Assembly (NCBI RefSeq): GCF_900141815.1
Contig: NZ_FQYR01000008.1
Location: forward strand, 1-64,000
Origin: Rubritalea squalenifaciens DSM 18772
GTDB taxonomy: Bacteria > Verrucomicrobiota > Verrucomicrobiia > Verrucomicrobiales > Akkermansiaceae
Direction of reading: 5' to 3'
Length of the DNA: 64,000 bases
Numbering within the stretch: position 1 is the first letter of the stretch; every line of letters starts with the position of its first letter. Below are positions 52,513 through 60,762 of the stretch, piece after piece. The notes beneath the pieces are model-generated. The model ran no database searches and was not told the origin of the DNA. It saw nothing but the letters and a program-made list of their open reading frames with translations. The translations under genes and the position numbers were made by a program.

Positions 52513-53595
52513 TCAGAGCACCTCATCAAACTGCTCTTTCTGAGCTGATGGAGGCTGATTAGGGTCTTTATAATGAACTATTCCACCACAATTCGCCCCT
52601 CGGTTTCCCGATAGCCTCTTCTTCACGGGCAGCTCCGCAAAATGATACCTACGCGTCGACTGGTAGATCCACCAGAGACCACAGAGTAAACTCAGGCCGA
52701 GCACCGCTCCAAGCATCGCCATTAACTTGGGAGCCAAGGTGTCGTACCAGAAACTCGCCAGCTTATCGAGAGCCCCAACCGCTTTCTGCTCAGCCGGATC
52801 CACCGGTAGCTCGTCCTCGATCACAGGAAGAACCGCTTTAGCCATGATTTGTTCTACCCAAAACAGACGCATGGACAGCTGCCCCACGAAATCCTCTAAC
52901 TGAGAAAACACCTCGGACTTCTCTCGGGCAGTATGCTTGGCATTCGAGAGAAGTTCACGCTTGCGCCAGTCAGGCACTACCTCGCTGGCTCCACCTGCTA
53001 GATAGAAGCGTGAGCGTTCAGGCTGCCCAATGAAGTAATAGACAAGCACCACAGGCTTTCCGTCCTCTCTGAAGAACTGCTGATAGATCTGATCTGGCTC
53101 ATAGGCATCCGGAAATTTCTGCTGGTTATCAAAAAGGTAAAGATAGATGGGAACAGGAGATTCGTGAGTATGCATCTCAAGCGCATAACTCAGATCGGCC
53201 CTCTCCTGCATACTTAGCAAACGCTGCGGGTCGATCAGATTGCTATCAGGCTTCGAGGAGAAATACCTCGCCAGTAGCTTCTCAGGAAGTTCGGAACGAT
53301 GGTCCGGAAGAGGAATTGGGTCGATCTCTGGCTTTTCAGGTACGGGCTTGATCTCCAGCTTCTCAGCCGCTTTGTCCGGAAGCACATCTTTAGGGTCTTC
53401 GGACTTCTCAGCCTCCTCCTTCTTAGGAATTCCTTTTTCAGTCAACAAGGCTTGGCCGGGGACGAGCTCTCCCTTTTTAAGCTTTTGCAGATCTTCCTCA
53501 TTCCAGGTCGGTAGAGGCGGCAGATTACTCTTGGCAGCAAGCAGGGATGTAAGCCCGAGGAGACTCACCACAGTGACGATCAAAGACAACTTCAC
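52513..53595 (-). CDS. Exported, membrane-anchored TPM-like domain protein
   Basis: 360 residues. A signal peptide (MKLSLIVTVVSLLGLTSLLA) is followed by a Lys/Glu/Pro-rich linker (about 60-95), a TPM-like domain (about 115-240, LLSMQERADLSYALEMHTHE...KPVVLVYYFIGQPE), one membrane helix (about 290-312, MLGAVLGLSLLCGLWWIY) and a polar cytoplasmic tail. TPM (TLP18.3/Psb32/MOLO-1) domains occur in quality-control and photosystem-repair proteins. It overlaps the next upstream gene, another TPM-like protein, by 4 bp. Confidence 0.75.
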   Translation of the reverse strand: MKLSLIVTVVSLLGLTSLLAAKSNLPPLPTWNEEDLQKLKKGELVPGQALLTEKGIPKKEEAEKSEDPKDVLPDKAAEKLEIKPVPEKPEIDPIPLPDHRSELPEKLLARYFSSKPDSNLIDPQRLLSMQERADLSYALEMHTHESPVPIYLYLFDNQQKFPDAYEPDQIYQQFFREDGKPVVLVYYFIGQPERSRFYLAGGASEVVPDWRKRELLSNAKHTAREKSEVFSQLEDFVGQLSMRLFWVEQIMAKAVLPVIEDELPVDPAEQKAVGALDKLASFWYDTLAPKLMAMLGAVLGLSLLCGLWWIYQSTRRYHFAELPVKKRLSGNRGANCGGIVHYKDPNQPPSAQKEQFDEVL

Positions 53596-54164
53596 ACTTT
53601 GCCTCCTTTCGCAAGTTTACGGCTGAGCCGTCTGGACTCACGTGCTTTTTTGACCAGGAAGGCTTTGAGCTTCTTCAGCACCAACTCGACTGCATTCATA
53701 TAGTCAGCCTCCAGTAAGTATGGATGCGCTTTGCTTACCACTTCAAAAGCCTCCACTTCATCTACCAGATCATCTAACAGATAACCAAAATGCAAGCACA
53801 TCTGCTTTTTGTGAACATCCAACACAAGCATCACCCCACCCTCTTCATAAGCCGTCGAGGGCACATCATCAAACTCACCTGTATTGAGCAGCCAGAAACC
53901 ATAAGAACGGACATCCTGGCCATCGTTTAACGCCACCAAGGCTACTGAGATAAAGAGATCTGGAAACGCCTTCTCCAGACTCCTGATCCAAGCTTCCATT
54001 TTGCGGCGCTGCTGCACACGCAGCACACCGGCTACGTCATGCGGGCGCCGTACCCGCTTATCAAAATTTCGGTAGACCCTGTTGAGCCGCAGCAAGTCTC
54101 CACCGCAGTGCGGACATGCTTCCGCACTCTTGTGAATCTTCTGGCTGCAGCAGGGGCATCTCAT
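53592..54164 (-). CDS. Zinc-ribbon plus TPM-like domain cytoplasmic protein
   Basis: 190 residues, with no signal or membrane helix. The N-terminal zinc ribbon CPCCSQKIHKSAEACPHCGG is followed by a TPM-like domain (RKMEAWIRSLEKAFPDLFISVALV, GGVMLVLDVHKKQMCLHFGYLLDD). A basic C-terminus follows (ARESRRLSRKLAKGG). It is the first gene of a pair with the exported TPM-like protein (4-bp overlap), so the two may act on either side of the membrane. Function is not established. Confidence 0.75.
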   Translation of the reverse strand: MRCPCCSQKIHKSAEACPHCGGDLLRLNRVYRNFDKRVRRPHDVAGVLRVQQRRKMEAWIRSLEKAFPDLFISVALVALNDGQDVRSYGFWLLNTGEFDDVPSTAYEEGGVMLVLDVHKKQMCLHFGYLLDDLVDEVEAFEVVSKAHPYLLEADYMNAVELVLKKLKAFLVKKARESRRLSRKLAKGGKV

Positions 54165-54319
54165 AAGCCATGCACCCTAGCCGCTCCCCCGTCGCAAGCC
54201 AAGTGTCATAGAAGGTCATTGGGAAATTTTTTCTGTCACGCAGCCCACAAGCTGATCGATGAGAGCAATACGCACGATTTGACAATTGCGTCAGACTCCG
54301 CAAAGGTTAATAACAGCTT

Positions 54320-54748
54320 ATGCCCGAGACCAACCCAGACTATGCCATTGCCCGAATCGATCTTCCCGATTCATGCACTTTTGGTTGGCAGGTCCGGCTC
54401 CAGCGGCGCGGCATCAAGTACGCCAAGTTCTTTGCCGATGGTAATTTTGGCTCTACTCAGAATTCTCTTCAAGCAGCGCGAGACTGGCGTGACGCTCTGC
54501 TGGATAAATTGGAGAATGATGACCGAGCACGCATCTGCCAACGCTCCACACGAAACTCTTCTGGAGTGGTCGGTGTCTCCAAAGTGACCGTCTGCGCGGC
54601 AAACGGAATCAGCTACCAATTCTGGCAAGCCACTTGGTCTCCGGCTCCTGGCAAGCGACGCTGCGTCAAGTTCTCCATCAAACGCTATGGGGACACCCAA
54701 GCCTTCGAGATGGCGGTCAAAGCACGCATCGAAGCCGTTGGAAACTGA
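54320..54748 (+). CDS. Tandem AP2-like DNA-binding protein
   Basis: 142 residues. Two AP2-like units are visible: 22-64 (GWQVRLQRRGIKYAKFFAD...AARDWRDALLDKL) and 80-138 (SGVVGVSKVTV...YQFWQATWSP...KRRCVKFSIKRYG...AFEMAVKARIEAV). Each has three strands followed by a helix. In bacteria AP2 domains usually accompany HNH homing endonucleases; here no HNH motif is present. It may be a transcription factor or DNA-binding remnant. Flanking genes give no clear partner; it is not in an obvious operon. Confidence 0.78.
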   Translation: MPETNPDYAIARIDLPDSCTFGWQVRLQRRGIKYAKFFADGNFGSTQNSLQAARDWRDALLDKLENDDRARICQRSTRNSSGVVGVSKVTVCAANGISYQFWQATWSPAPGKRRCVKFSIKRYGDTQAFEMAVKARIEAVGN

Positions 54749-54806
54749 GTTGAAATTCAATCATTTCAAACTTTCCTCCACCCCCATTATGGTGCAGCCT
54801 AGAAAC

Positions 54807-55493
54807 ATGAAGCGTATAGCCTTGCTACTGATTTGCCTTTTTGCATCCGTTGGCTTCCTGGAAGCTGCACAACACGTCATTCTTACAGGTGGACCTGCGC
54901 TCCGAAAGTGGGAAAACTACCGGACTGAACGTGATCGCCATGACCGATGGTGGGCAAATTTCGTACGCGCTTCGACTCTACGCATGGATGAGATCCGCCG
55001 AGCCTATGGCACGGAGGGCACCTCCTTCGTCTGGTACGTCTACCGCACTGGTTATGATAAGCGTGGCCGCGAGGACGGCAAACCCTACACGACCTGGATT
55101 ACCGAGCAGGCAGCCAAACGCAATGCCCGCCTCGTCTGGATCAGCTCCGGCAATGACTTCATTTCCAAGTTCAACAGACTGCCAGCCCGCTCCGTTGCCA
55201 CGTTTGATTTCTTTGGCCACTCGAATAAGCACTGCTTCTTGCTCGACTACTCGTCACAGATCTTAGGGGCCAGCGCCGCCTGGCTACACGAGAGCCAACT
55301 ACGCTCACTGAGTGGACGCCCACTGGCCAAAGGTGCAATTTGTAAAAGCTGGGGTTGCCACACAGCTGAAAGCATGAGCAAGTACTGGAAGTCAGCCACA
55401 GGGGTACCTCTGATCGGTGCCGTAGGAAAAACTGACTACGCGACCTTGACTCACGGCAAACTTCCGTCAGTTTCCGGTCGTTGGTCACAGTAA
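54807..55493 (+). CDS. Exported protein with possible clan-CD (caspase-like) peptidase signature
   Basis: 228 residues from ATG 54807 (MKRIALLLICLFASVG); an ATG 18 nt earlier (54789) is an alternative. The signal peptide is cleaved near LEAAQ. The mature part has strands ending in FDFFGHSN (His138) and ICKSWGCHTAESM (Cys184). The His-then-Cys order after hydrophobic strands resembles clan CD peptidases such as caspases and gingipains. I do not know a named family, and no propeptide is seen. It is upstream of bioB by 33 nt but unlikely to be functionally related. Confidence 0.7.
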   Translation: MKRIALLLICLFASVGFLEAAQHVILTGGPALRKWENYRTERDRHDRWWANFVRASTLRMDEIRRAYGTEGTSFVWYVYRTGYDKRGREDGKPYTTWITEQAAKRNARLVWISSGNDFISKFNRLPARSVATFDFFGHSNKHCFLLDYSSQILGASAAWLHESQLRSLSGRPLAKGAICKSWGCHTAESMSKYWKSATGVPLIGAVGKTDYATLTHGKLPSVSGRWSQ

Positions 55494-55526
55494 ACCACTT
55501 TCATCACTTCCAACTTACCTTCGTTC

Positions 55527-56522
55527 ATGAAATTCGACGAACTTAAACGCATCTACGAGCTACCCCTCTTTGATCTCCTCAAGCAGGCACGTGCAGTGCA
55601 CGATGCAAACTGGAACGACAACGAAATCCAGCTTTGCACTCTGCTCTCCATCAAGACTGGCGGTTGCTCGGAGGACTGTTCCTACTGTGCACAGTCTTCT
55701 CGTTACAACTCTGGTGTTGAAGTCGAGCGCCTCATGGAAAAGCAAGCCGTCATGGAGCGTGCTCAAGCCGCCAGAGATTCTGGCTCTACCCGCTTCTGCA
55801 TGGGTGCAGCATGGCGCGGTGTCCGCAAAGGCACCAAGCGCTTTGACCAGGTAGTCGATATCATCCAGGACGTTTCCAAGCTGGGAATGGAGGTTTGTGT
55901 CACCCTCGGCGAACTCGGACCAGACGAAGCCAAGATCCTCAAAGAGGCTGGCGTAACTGCCTACAATCACAATGTGGACACCTCACGTGAGCACTACCCG
56001 AACATCGTCTCTACCCACACTTACGACGACCGCCTCCGCACCATCCGCAACGCGCAGGATGCTGGCATGTCTGTCTGCTGTGGTGGTATTCTTGGTCTCG
56101 GTGAAACACCAGACGACCGCCTCAAGATGATCGAAACCATCTCCGAGTTCAACCCGCAGCCGGAATCTGTGCCGATCAACTCTCTCATGCCAATGCCTGG
56201 CACTCCGCTCGAAGGTTCTGATCCAGTGACTATCTTTGACGTGGTTCGCATGATCGCCGTGGCTCGTATAGCCGTGCCAAAGGCCAAGGTTCGCCTCTCT
56301 GCAGGCCGTACCCAAATTTCTGAGGAAGGTCAGGCTCTTTGCTTCTTTGCTGGAGCAAACTCCATCTTCTACGGGGACAAGCTCCTTACCGCGAAGAACC
56401 CTGCGGTTCAGAAAGACCTTAAGCTGATCGAGACTCTCGGTCTCAGCGCCAAGCAGCCAAACCCTGCCATGGATGCCCCAGCACCTGAGTGTGACAAGCC
56501 ACTCTCCCCTTGCTGCGGCTAA
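55527..56522 (+). CDS. bioB: Biotin synthase
   Basis: 331 residues. This radical-SAM enzyme inserts sulfur into dethiobiotin in the cytoplasm. The CxxxCxxC cluster ligand is GGCSEDCSYCAQSSRYN (about 48-64). FCMGAAWRGVRKGTKRF, ELGPDEAKILKEAGVTAYNHN, DTSREHYPNI and SAGRTQISEE (with the Arg ligand of the auxiliary cluster) are all typical. The C-terminal tail is Cys-rich (PECDKPLSPCCG), an oddity seen in some homologues. A ketoacyl synthase gene follows 16 nt later, possibly giving a small biotin/fatty-acid unit. Confidence 0.97.
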   Translation: MKFDELKRIYELPLFDLLKQARAVHDANWNDNEIQLCTLLSIKTGGCSEDCSYCAQSSRYNSGVEVERLMEKQAVMERAQAARDSGSTRFCMGAAWRGVRKGTKRFDQVVDIIQDVSKLGMEVCVTLGELGPDEAKILKEAGVTAYNHNVDTSREHYPNIVSTHTYDDRLRTIRNAQDAGMSVCCGGILGLGETPDDRLKMIETISEFNPQPESVPINSLMPMPGTPLEGSDPVTIFDVVRMIAVARIAVPKAKVRLSAGRTQISEEGQALCFFAGANSIFYGDKLLTAKNPAVQKDLKLIETLGLSAKQPNPAMDAPAPECDKPLSPCCG

Positions 56523-56538
56523 GCTAAGTTCAGCTCCC

Positions 56539-57693
56539 TTGAAACCAGTCTCTATAACAGGCATCTCCTGCGTATCAGGTCTGGGCATTACACCCGCCGA
56601 GCACGCTTCCTCCATGGAAGCTGGCACTACGGGACTACGCCCACTCAGTGACCTGCTGGGAGATGCTATGGATACCGACGGCCTGCAAGGCTCTTGGATC
56701 GAGAACCGCGAGATCCTCAATTCCCGCAAATGGGCACCAGCCTCAGCTCTCGCCCTCTATTGCGCCAAGCAGGCTATTGAAGATGCAGGCCTCAGCGGCA
56801 CGGATCTCAAGCAAGCCGCAGTCATCGGCGGATCCTCCCGAGGCAATGCCTGGTTGCACGATTGGCCAGGAAGACGCCCCTTCAAACTCATGGCGGCCTC
56901 CAACTCCATGCATGGGGAAATCGCCTCCGCCGTTTCTATCGAGCTCGGTATTACCGGCCCGTGGCAAGTCATCTCTTCCGGCTGTGCAGCCTCCCTGGAT
57001 GCCATTGGCATGGCCTGGATGATGTTGCAGTCCGGCATCGTTCGTCACGTCATCGTGCTGGGAGTAGAACTTCCATTGGTCGAAGGCATAGTCAGGGATT
57101 ACCAAGACACGGGAGTTCTCAGTACCAACGGTATCAATGACCCCTATCACCCGGAGACTTCCGGCTTCTTCCCGGGAGAAGCGGGCTGCGCCCTCGTACT
57201 TACCACAGAGGATGTACCGACGGCGCCCAAGCTCACTGGCTATTGGTGCAATTCAGACGCAGACTCCCCCATTGGCATGCCATCAGATGGCCATGGTCTG
57301 CGCGAATGCCTTTCCAAGGCTGTCCATGACTTATCAGACACAATCCAGCCAGAAGTCGCCGCCGTCTGTCCACACGCCTCCGGCACCCTGCTGCACGCCA
57401 TGGCTGAAAAGCAGGCCCTGCTAGAAGCTCTAGAACCAGAAAATGATGTCTCCCTCCACCCCCTTAAGCCATTCACCGGCCACACCGTCGGGGCATCCGG
57501 CGCGCTGGACACGGGCATTCTCGTTCACTACTTGAGAATCAAGCAGCTCCCTCCCAACTTAAAAGGCCTCACTTCACCTCCCGCTCCCTTCCATTTACCA
57601 GACAGCACCACCCAAGCTTCGGGAACGATCCTTAAGATCGCCGTGGGCATGGGGGGCCATAATTCTGTAATTTCCCTCACTCCGCCCCAGTAG
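56539..57693 (+). CDS. Beta-ketoacyl synthase (FabF/KAS-II-like)
   Basis: 384 residues from the TTG at 56539 (KPVSITGISCVSGLG), which matches the KAS N-terminus. The frame also has an ATG at 56473, but this would overlap bioB by 50 nt. The Cys-His-His triad is present: Cys in SSGCAASLDAIG, His in CPHASGTLLHA and His in FTGHTVGASGALD. The C-terminus has MGGHNSVISL. It is diverged from housekeeping FabF. Position behind bioB permits a role in making the pimeloyl part of biotin or a special acyl chain; this is speculation. The L,D-transpeptidase gene follows 9 nt later. Confidence 0.88.
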   Translation: MKPVSITGISCVSGLGITPAEHASSMEAGTTGLRPLSDLLGDAMDTDGLQGSWIENREILNSRKWAPASALALYCAKQAIEDAGLSGTDLKQAAVIGGSSRGNAWLHDWPGRRPFKLMAASNSMHGEIASAVSIELGITGPWQVISSGCAASLDAIGMAWMMLQSGIVRHVIVLGVELPLVEGIVRDYQDTGVLSTNGINDPYHPETSGFFPGEAGCALVLTTEDVPTAPKLTGYWCNSDADSPIGMPSDGHGLRECLSKAVHDLSDTIQPEVAAVCPHASGTLLHAMAEKQALLEALEPENDVSLHPLKPFTGHTVGASGALDTGILVHYLRIKQLPPNLKGLTSPPAPFHLPDSTTQASGTILKIAVGMGGHNSVISLTPPQ

Positions 57694-57702
57694 ACATCAG
57701 CC

Positions 57703-58161
57703 ATGAGCAGCGAATTAAACATCCTCGTCTCCGTCGCAGAGCAGACTCTTGAGCTGCGTAAAGGGAATGAGGTTCTCCACCGCTACCCTATTTCCACCGC
57801 AGCCAATGGCATCGGTTTCCAGGAAGGCTCCTACTGCACGCCTACCGGCCGCTTCATCGTGTCTGAAAAATTCGGTCACGAAGAACCGATCCATACCACC
57901 TTCAAGGGACGCGTTCCCACCGGCATCTGGGATCCCTGTGAGTGCTGTGAGGATGATCTCATCACCTCCCGTATTCTCTGGCTAGACGGTCAGGATGAAG
58001 CAAATACCAACTCCAAGGCCCGCTACATCTACATCCACGGCACCAATCACGAGGACAAGATTGGCACCCCGGCCTCCTGTGGTTGTATCCGTATGAGAAA
58101 CGAGGACATCATCGAGCTATTCGAGCTCGTACCCGAGCTGACGCTTGTCATTATCAGCTAG
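57703..58161 (+). CDS. L,D-transpeptidase (YkuD domain)
   Basis: 152 residues, essentially one YkuD catalytic domain. Motifs are YIYIHGTNHEDKIG (His) and PASCGCIRMRNEDI with the nucleophile Cys in SCGCIRM. Such enzymes form 3-3 crosslinks or attach proteins to peptidoglycan. No signal peptide or membrane helix is visible from the only sensible start, so either export is by an unusual path or the enzyme is cytoplasmic. An acidic Cys insert (DPCECCEDD) sits midway. It is the last gene of a bioB-KAS-ykuD string. Confidence 0.9.
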   Translation: MSSELNILVSVAEQTLELRKGNEVLHRYPISTAANGIGFQEGSYCTPTGRFIVSEKFGHEEPIHTTFKGRVPTGIWDPCECCEDDLITSRILWLDGQDEANTNSKARYIYIHGTNHEDKIGTPASCGCIRMRNEDIIELFELVPELTLVIIS

Positions 58162-58218
58162 GTGCTGAGCTAATCCGTCATTCATGACAAATTTTGCGAT
58201 TAATCGTGTAGTCTAATT

Positions 58219-58250
58219 TTGACAACCATGTTTCTCTAGAGAAACATATT
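58219..58250 (+). promoter_or_regulatory. Promoter with embedded 20-bp perfect palindrome
   Basis: TTGACA (58219-58224) is a perfect -35 box. A 20-bp perfect palindrome (58228-58247, half-site ATGTTTCTCT) follows, then CATATT (58245-58250) as a possible -10 at 20-bp spacing. A dyad between boxes spaced 19-20 bp is the layout MerR-type activators use. It lies just before the Tat-exported phosphoesterase gene (ATG 58268). Confidence 0.5.
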
Positions 58251-58267
58251 ACACCTTAACCGCAATC

Positions 58268-59209
58268 ATGAATAATCGCAGAAACTTCCTCAAGTCCATC
58301 CTCGCAGGTGGCGCAGCCAGCTCAGGCCTTGCTACCGCCGCGTTTGGACGCAACTTTGACCAGCCCGTCCCTAAAAAACCGGAGGGTGCTACACGCATCC
58401 TGCACATCACGGATCTACACATCCGCCCGGAGCACAAGGCTCCGGAGCGCTGCAAAAGACTCTTACAAAGCGCACTTAAGCAAGCAGGTCACGTAGATAT
58501 GGTATTCAACGGTGGCGACTCCATCTACGCCGCGGACTACAAAAACATCAAACGAGAGCGTGTCCTGGAACAATGGAAAGTATGGGACGACTACGTAGCC
58601 GCTCCTCTGAAGGGCCACAAAATGGTCAGCGCCCTCGGCAACCATGACATGTGGTGGGCGACCGAGAAAACCGACAAGATGTACGGTAAACCCTACGTCC
58701 TCCAGCGCCTCAAGCAGAAGGATCGTTACATGGGCTTTGACCTAGGCAAGTGGCGTGTGCTCGTGCTCGACTGCAACAATGGCGGTCTACTGGATAAGGA
58801 GCAAGAGGCTTGGTACTTCAAGGAAATCAAAGAACACAAAGACAAGCCACTCGTCATCCTTTCCCACCAGCCCATCATGATGGGCGGCAGCCTGTTGGGC
58901 AAGGGCATGAGCGAACGCCAGAAGGAACTGGTCAATCCGCTCGTCGAGGCCAAGGTCGAGGCGCGTCCGGTCCATTTCGTCAGCGGCCACATCCACGTCC
59001 GTGATGAGCTGGCCTACAAGAACGTCCACTTCCACTGCAATGGCTCTGTCAGTGGTTACTGGTGGGAATACATGGATAGCCCGGGTAAAGATAACTCCTA
59101 TGAAGGCACCCCGATGGGCTACACCATCATTGATTTGCACGATGACGGCAGCTACCACAGCCACTACCACAACGCCACCGACGCCAAGGACGGCAAGTTG
59201 CTTGGGTAG
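58268..59209 (+). CDS. Tat-exported calcineurin-like metallophosphoesterase
   Basis: 313 residues. The N-terminus NRRNFLKSILAGGAA is a twin-arginine signal. The metallophosphoesterase motifs are ILHITDLHI, FNGGDSIYA, ALGNHDMWW, VILSHQPIM and FVSGHIHVRDE, in the usual order for two-metal centres. The substrate is unknown. The tail (YHSHYHNATDAKDG) is His/Asp-rich. It is probably folded in the cytoplasm with metal before export. A promoter with a strong palindrome precedes it, suggesting specific control. Confidence 0.92.
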   Translation: MNNRRNFLKSILAGGAASSGLATAAFGRNFDQPVPKKPEGATRILHITDLHIRPEHKAPERCKRLLQSALKQAGHVDMVFNGGDSIYAADYKNIKRERVLEQWKVWDDYVAAPLKGHKMVSALGNHDMWWATEKTDKMYGKPYVLQRLKQKDRYMGFDLGKWRVLVLDCNNGGLLDKEQEAWYFKEIKEHKDKPLVILSHQPIMMGGSLLGKGMSERQKELVNPLVEAKVEARPVHFVSGHIHVRDELAYKNVHFHCNGSVSGYWWEYMDSPGKDNSYEGTPMGYTIIDLHDDGSYHSHYHNATDAKDGKLLG

Positions 59210-59277
59210 ATCAATTAATTCACAAATGACCAAATTCCCGCTCGCGATGCGGTAGGGTGATAGCTAGCTTCTGCTCC

Positions 59278-59919
59278 ATGAAGCTAGCTGTTTTCGATTG
59301 TGATTCGACCCTCTCCTCCATCGAAGGGATCGATGAGCTTGCACGCGCCAAAGGTCCGAAGACCTTCTCCGAAGTAGAGGCCCTCACCAATGCAGCCATG
59401 AATGGCGAGATCCCGCTCGATGAAGTCTTTGCCCGTCGACTGGAAATCATTCAGCCGGATCTGGCAACCTGTGAGAAAGTGGCCCAGCTCTACATTGAAA
59501 CTGTCGAACCGACAGCCAAGGAAACCCTCGACCAGCTCAAAGCCGAAGGCTGGACACCGATCATTCTCTCTGGCGGCTTCAAGCGCCTCATTGAGCCACT
59601 CGCTGCCCACCTCGAAGTAGACCGCATTGAAGCAGTCCCACTCAACCTGGATGATGAGGGTAACTACATCTCCTTTGATGCCACCTACCCCACCACCTAC
59701 AACGGCGGTAAACCTGAGATCATCCGCCAGCTCAAAGCAGAGTTCTCTCCCAAGAAGGTCATCATGATTGGTGATGGCGTATCCGACCTTGAAACCAAGT
59801 CGGAAGTGGACAGCTTCATCGGCTTCGGCCGCTACACCCCGCGCCCAAAAGTCCAGGAAGGCGCCGACCACTTCATCATCTCCCTGGAACAGCTCATCGC
59901 ACTCCTTAAGAGCTTCTAA
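59278..59919 (+). CDS. SerB-like HAD phosphatase (phosphoserine phosphatase)
   Basis: 213 residues from ATG 59278 (MKLAVFDCDSTL). HAD motifs: I, FDCDSTLSSIEGIDELA; II, ILSGGFKRLIEPL; III, GKPEIIRQLKAEF; IV, MIGDGVSDLETK. DCDST with an EGID cap segment is typical of phosphoserine phosphatase, which makes serine. A related small-molecule phosphatase is possible. The ABC ATPase gene follows 6 nt later. Confidence 0.88.
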   Translation: MKLAVFDCDSTLSSIEGIDELARAKGPKTFSEVEALTNAAMNGEIPLDEVFARRLEIIQPDLATCEKVAQLYIETVEPTAKETLDQLKAEGWTPIILSGGFKRLIEPLAAHLEVDRIEAVPLNLDDEGNYISFDATYPTTYNGGKPEIIRQLKAEFSPKKVIMIGDGVSDLETKSEVDSFIGFGRYTPRPKVQEGADHFIISLEQLIALLKSF

Positions 59920-59925
59920 CAAGCA

Positions 59926-60735
59926 ATGCCCGAACCGCTGGTCAGCCTGAGGAACATTACCTATGAGCGTGAAGAAACCATTCTTCACAACGCCTCCTGG
60001 GAGATCCGGGAAGACCAGCACTGGGTCGTCATGGGGCCAAACGGCTCTGGTAAAACCACGCTCCTCCGCATTCTAACTGGCTACGAGAATCCGACCTCCG
60101 GTGAAGTATTCACCCTAGGCGGCACCGAAGACGCCGATGAAGGCTGGTTTGATATCCGCAAAAGCATTGGCTGGGTATCCATGGCTCTGGCCCACCGCAT
60201 TGAGGAAGACCAGTTTGCGGCCGATGTCGTCCTGACCGGACGTGAAGGCATTATCAATTTCTGGGAAAAGCCTGAAAAAGAAGATGTCGAGAAGACCATC
60301 AAGATCATGCATCGCATCGATGCCTGGCACCTGCGAGATCGCCTCTGGGGACAACTCTCGCAGGGAGAGCGCCAGCGTATTCTCATCGGCCGAGCGCTGA
60401 TGAATGAATCCAAATTGCTCGTATTGGACGAACCCTGTGCTGGGCTGGATCCAGTCGCTCGCGAGCATTTCCTCCAGTTCCTCGAACAGCTGATGCGTCA
60501 GAAGGAAACGCCAAGCATCATCCTCGTCACCCACCATGTGGAGGAAATCATTCCCCCCTTCAGCCATGCCTTGCTGATGAAGCAAGGCCGTGTTCTCGCC
60601 AGCGGTTCCATCAAGCAGACAATCACCGCCGAGAACCTCTCCAAAACATTTGATGCGCAGGTCTCCCTGCGCACTACAAAAAACAAACGCCTCCAGCTCG
60701 ATGTGGAGGCGTTGGGTGACAAGAAGGTTTTTTAA
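59926..60735 (+). CDS. ABC transporter ATP-binding protein (ModF/YlmA-like)
   Basis: 269 residues, one ABC domain. Walker A is GPNGSGKTT, the Q-loop region follows in IGWVSMAL, the signature is LSQGERQRIL, Walker B LLVLDEPCAGLDP and the switch His THHVEE. The type is that of stand-alone ModF/YlmA-like ATPases with a longer C-terminal part. No permease gene is next to it. The last codons overlap a hairpin that can end the convergent minus-strand transcript, so the C-terminal tail may be under dual constraint. Confidence 0.93.
   Translation: MPEPLVSLRNITYEREETILHNASWEIREDQHWVVMGPNGSGKTTLLRILTGYENPTSGEVFTLGGTEDADEGWFDIRKSIGWVSMALAHRIEEDQFAADVVLTGREGIINFWEKPEKEDVEKTIKIMHRIDAWHLRDRLWGQLSQGERQRILIGRALMNESKLLVLDEPCAGLDPVAREHFLQFLEQLMRQKETPSIILVTHHVEEIIPPFSHALLMKQGRVLASGSIKQTITAENLSKTFDAQVSLRTTKNKRLQLDVEALGDKKVF
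60683..60713 (-). terminator. Terminator for the minus-strand aroA unit, inside the ABC gene
   Basis: Arms AACGCCTCCA (60686-60695) and TGGAGGCGTT (60704-60713) are followed on the minus strand by TGTTTTTTG. It lies within the last codons of the plus-strand ABC gene, about 50 nt past the stop of the small minus-strand orphan. Confidence 0.75.
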
Positions 60736-60762
60736 TGTATTAAATAACTTAAAATCCCCTCC

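Noticed and set aside
60686-60735. Plus-strand terminator for the ABC gene
   Set aside because: The hairpin is inside the coding region and the plus-strand T-run comes only after an interval; the minus-strand T-run fits better.
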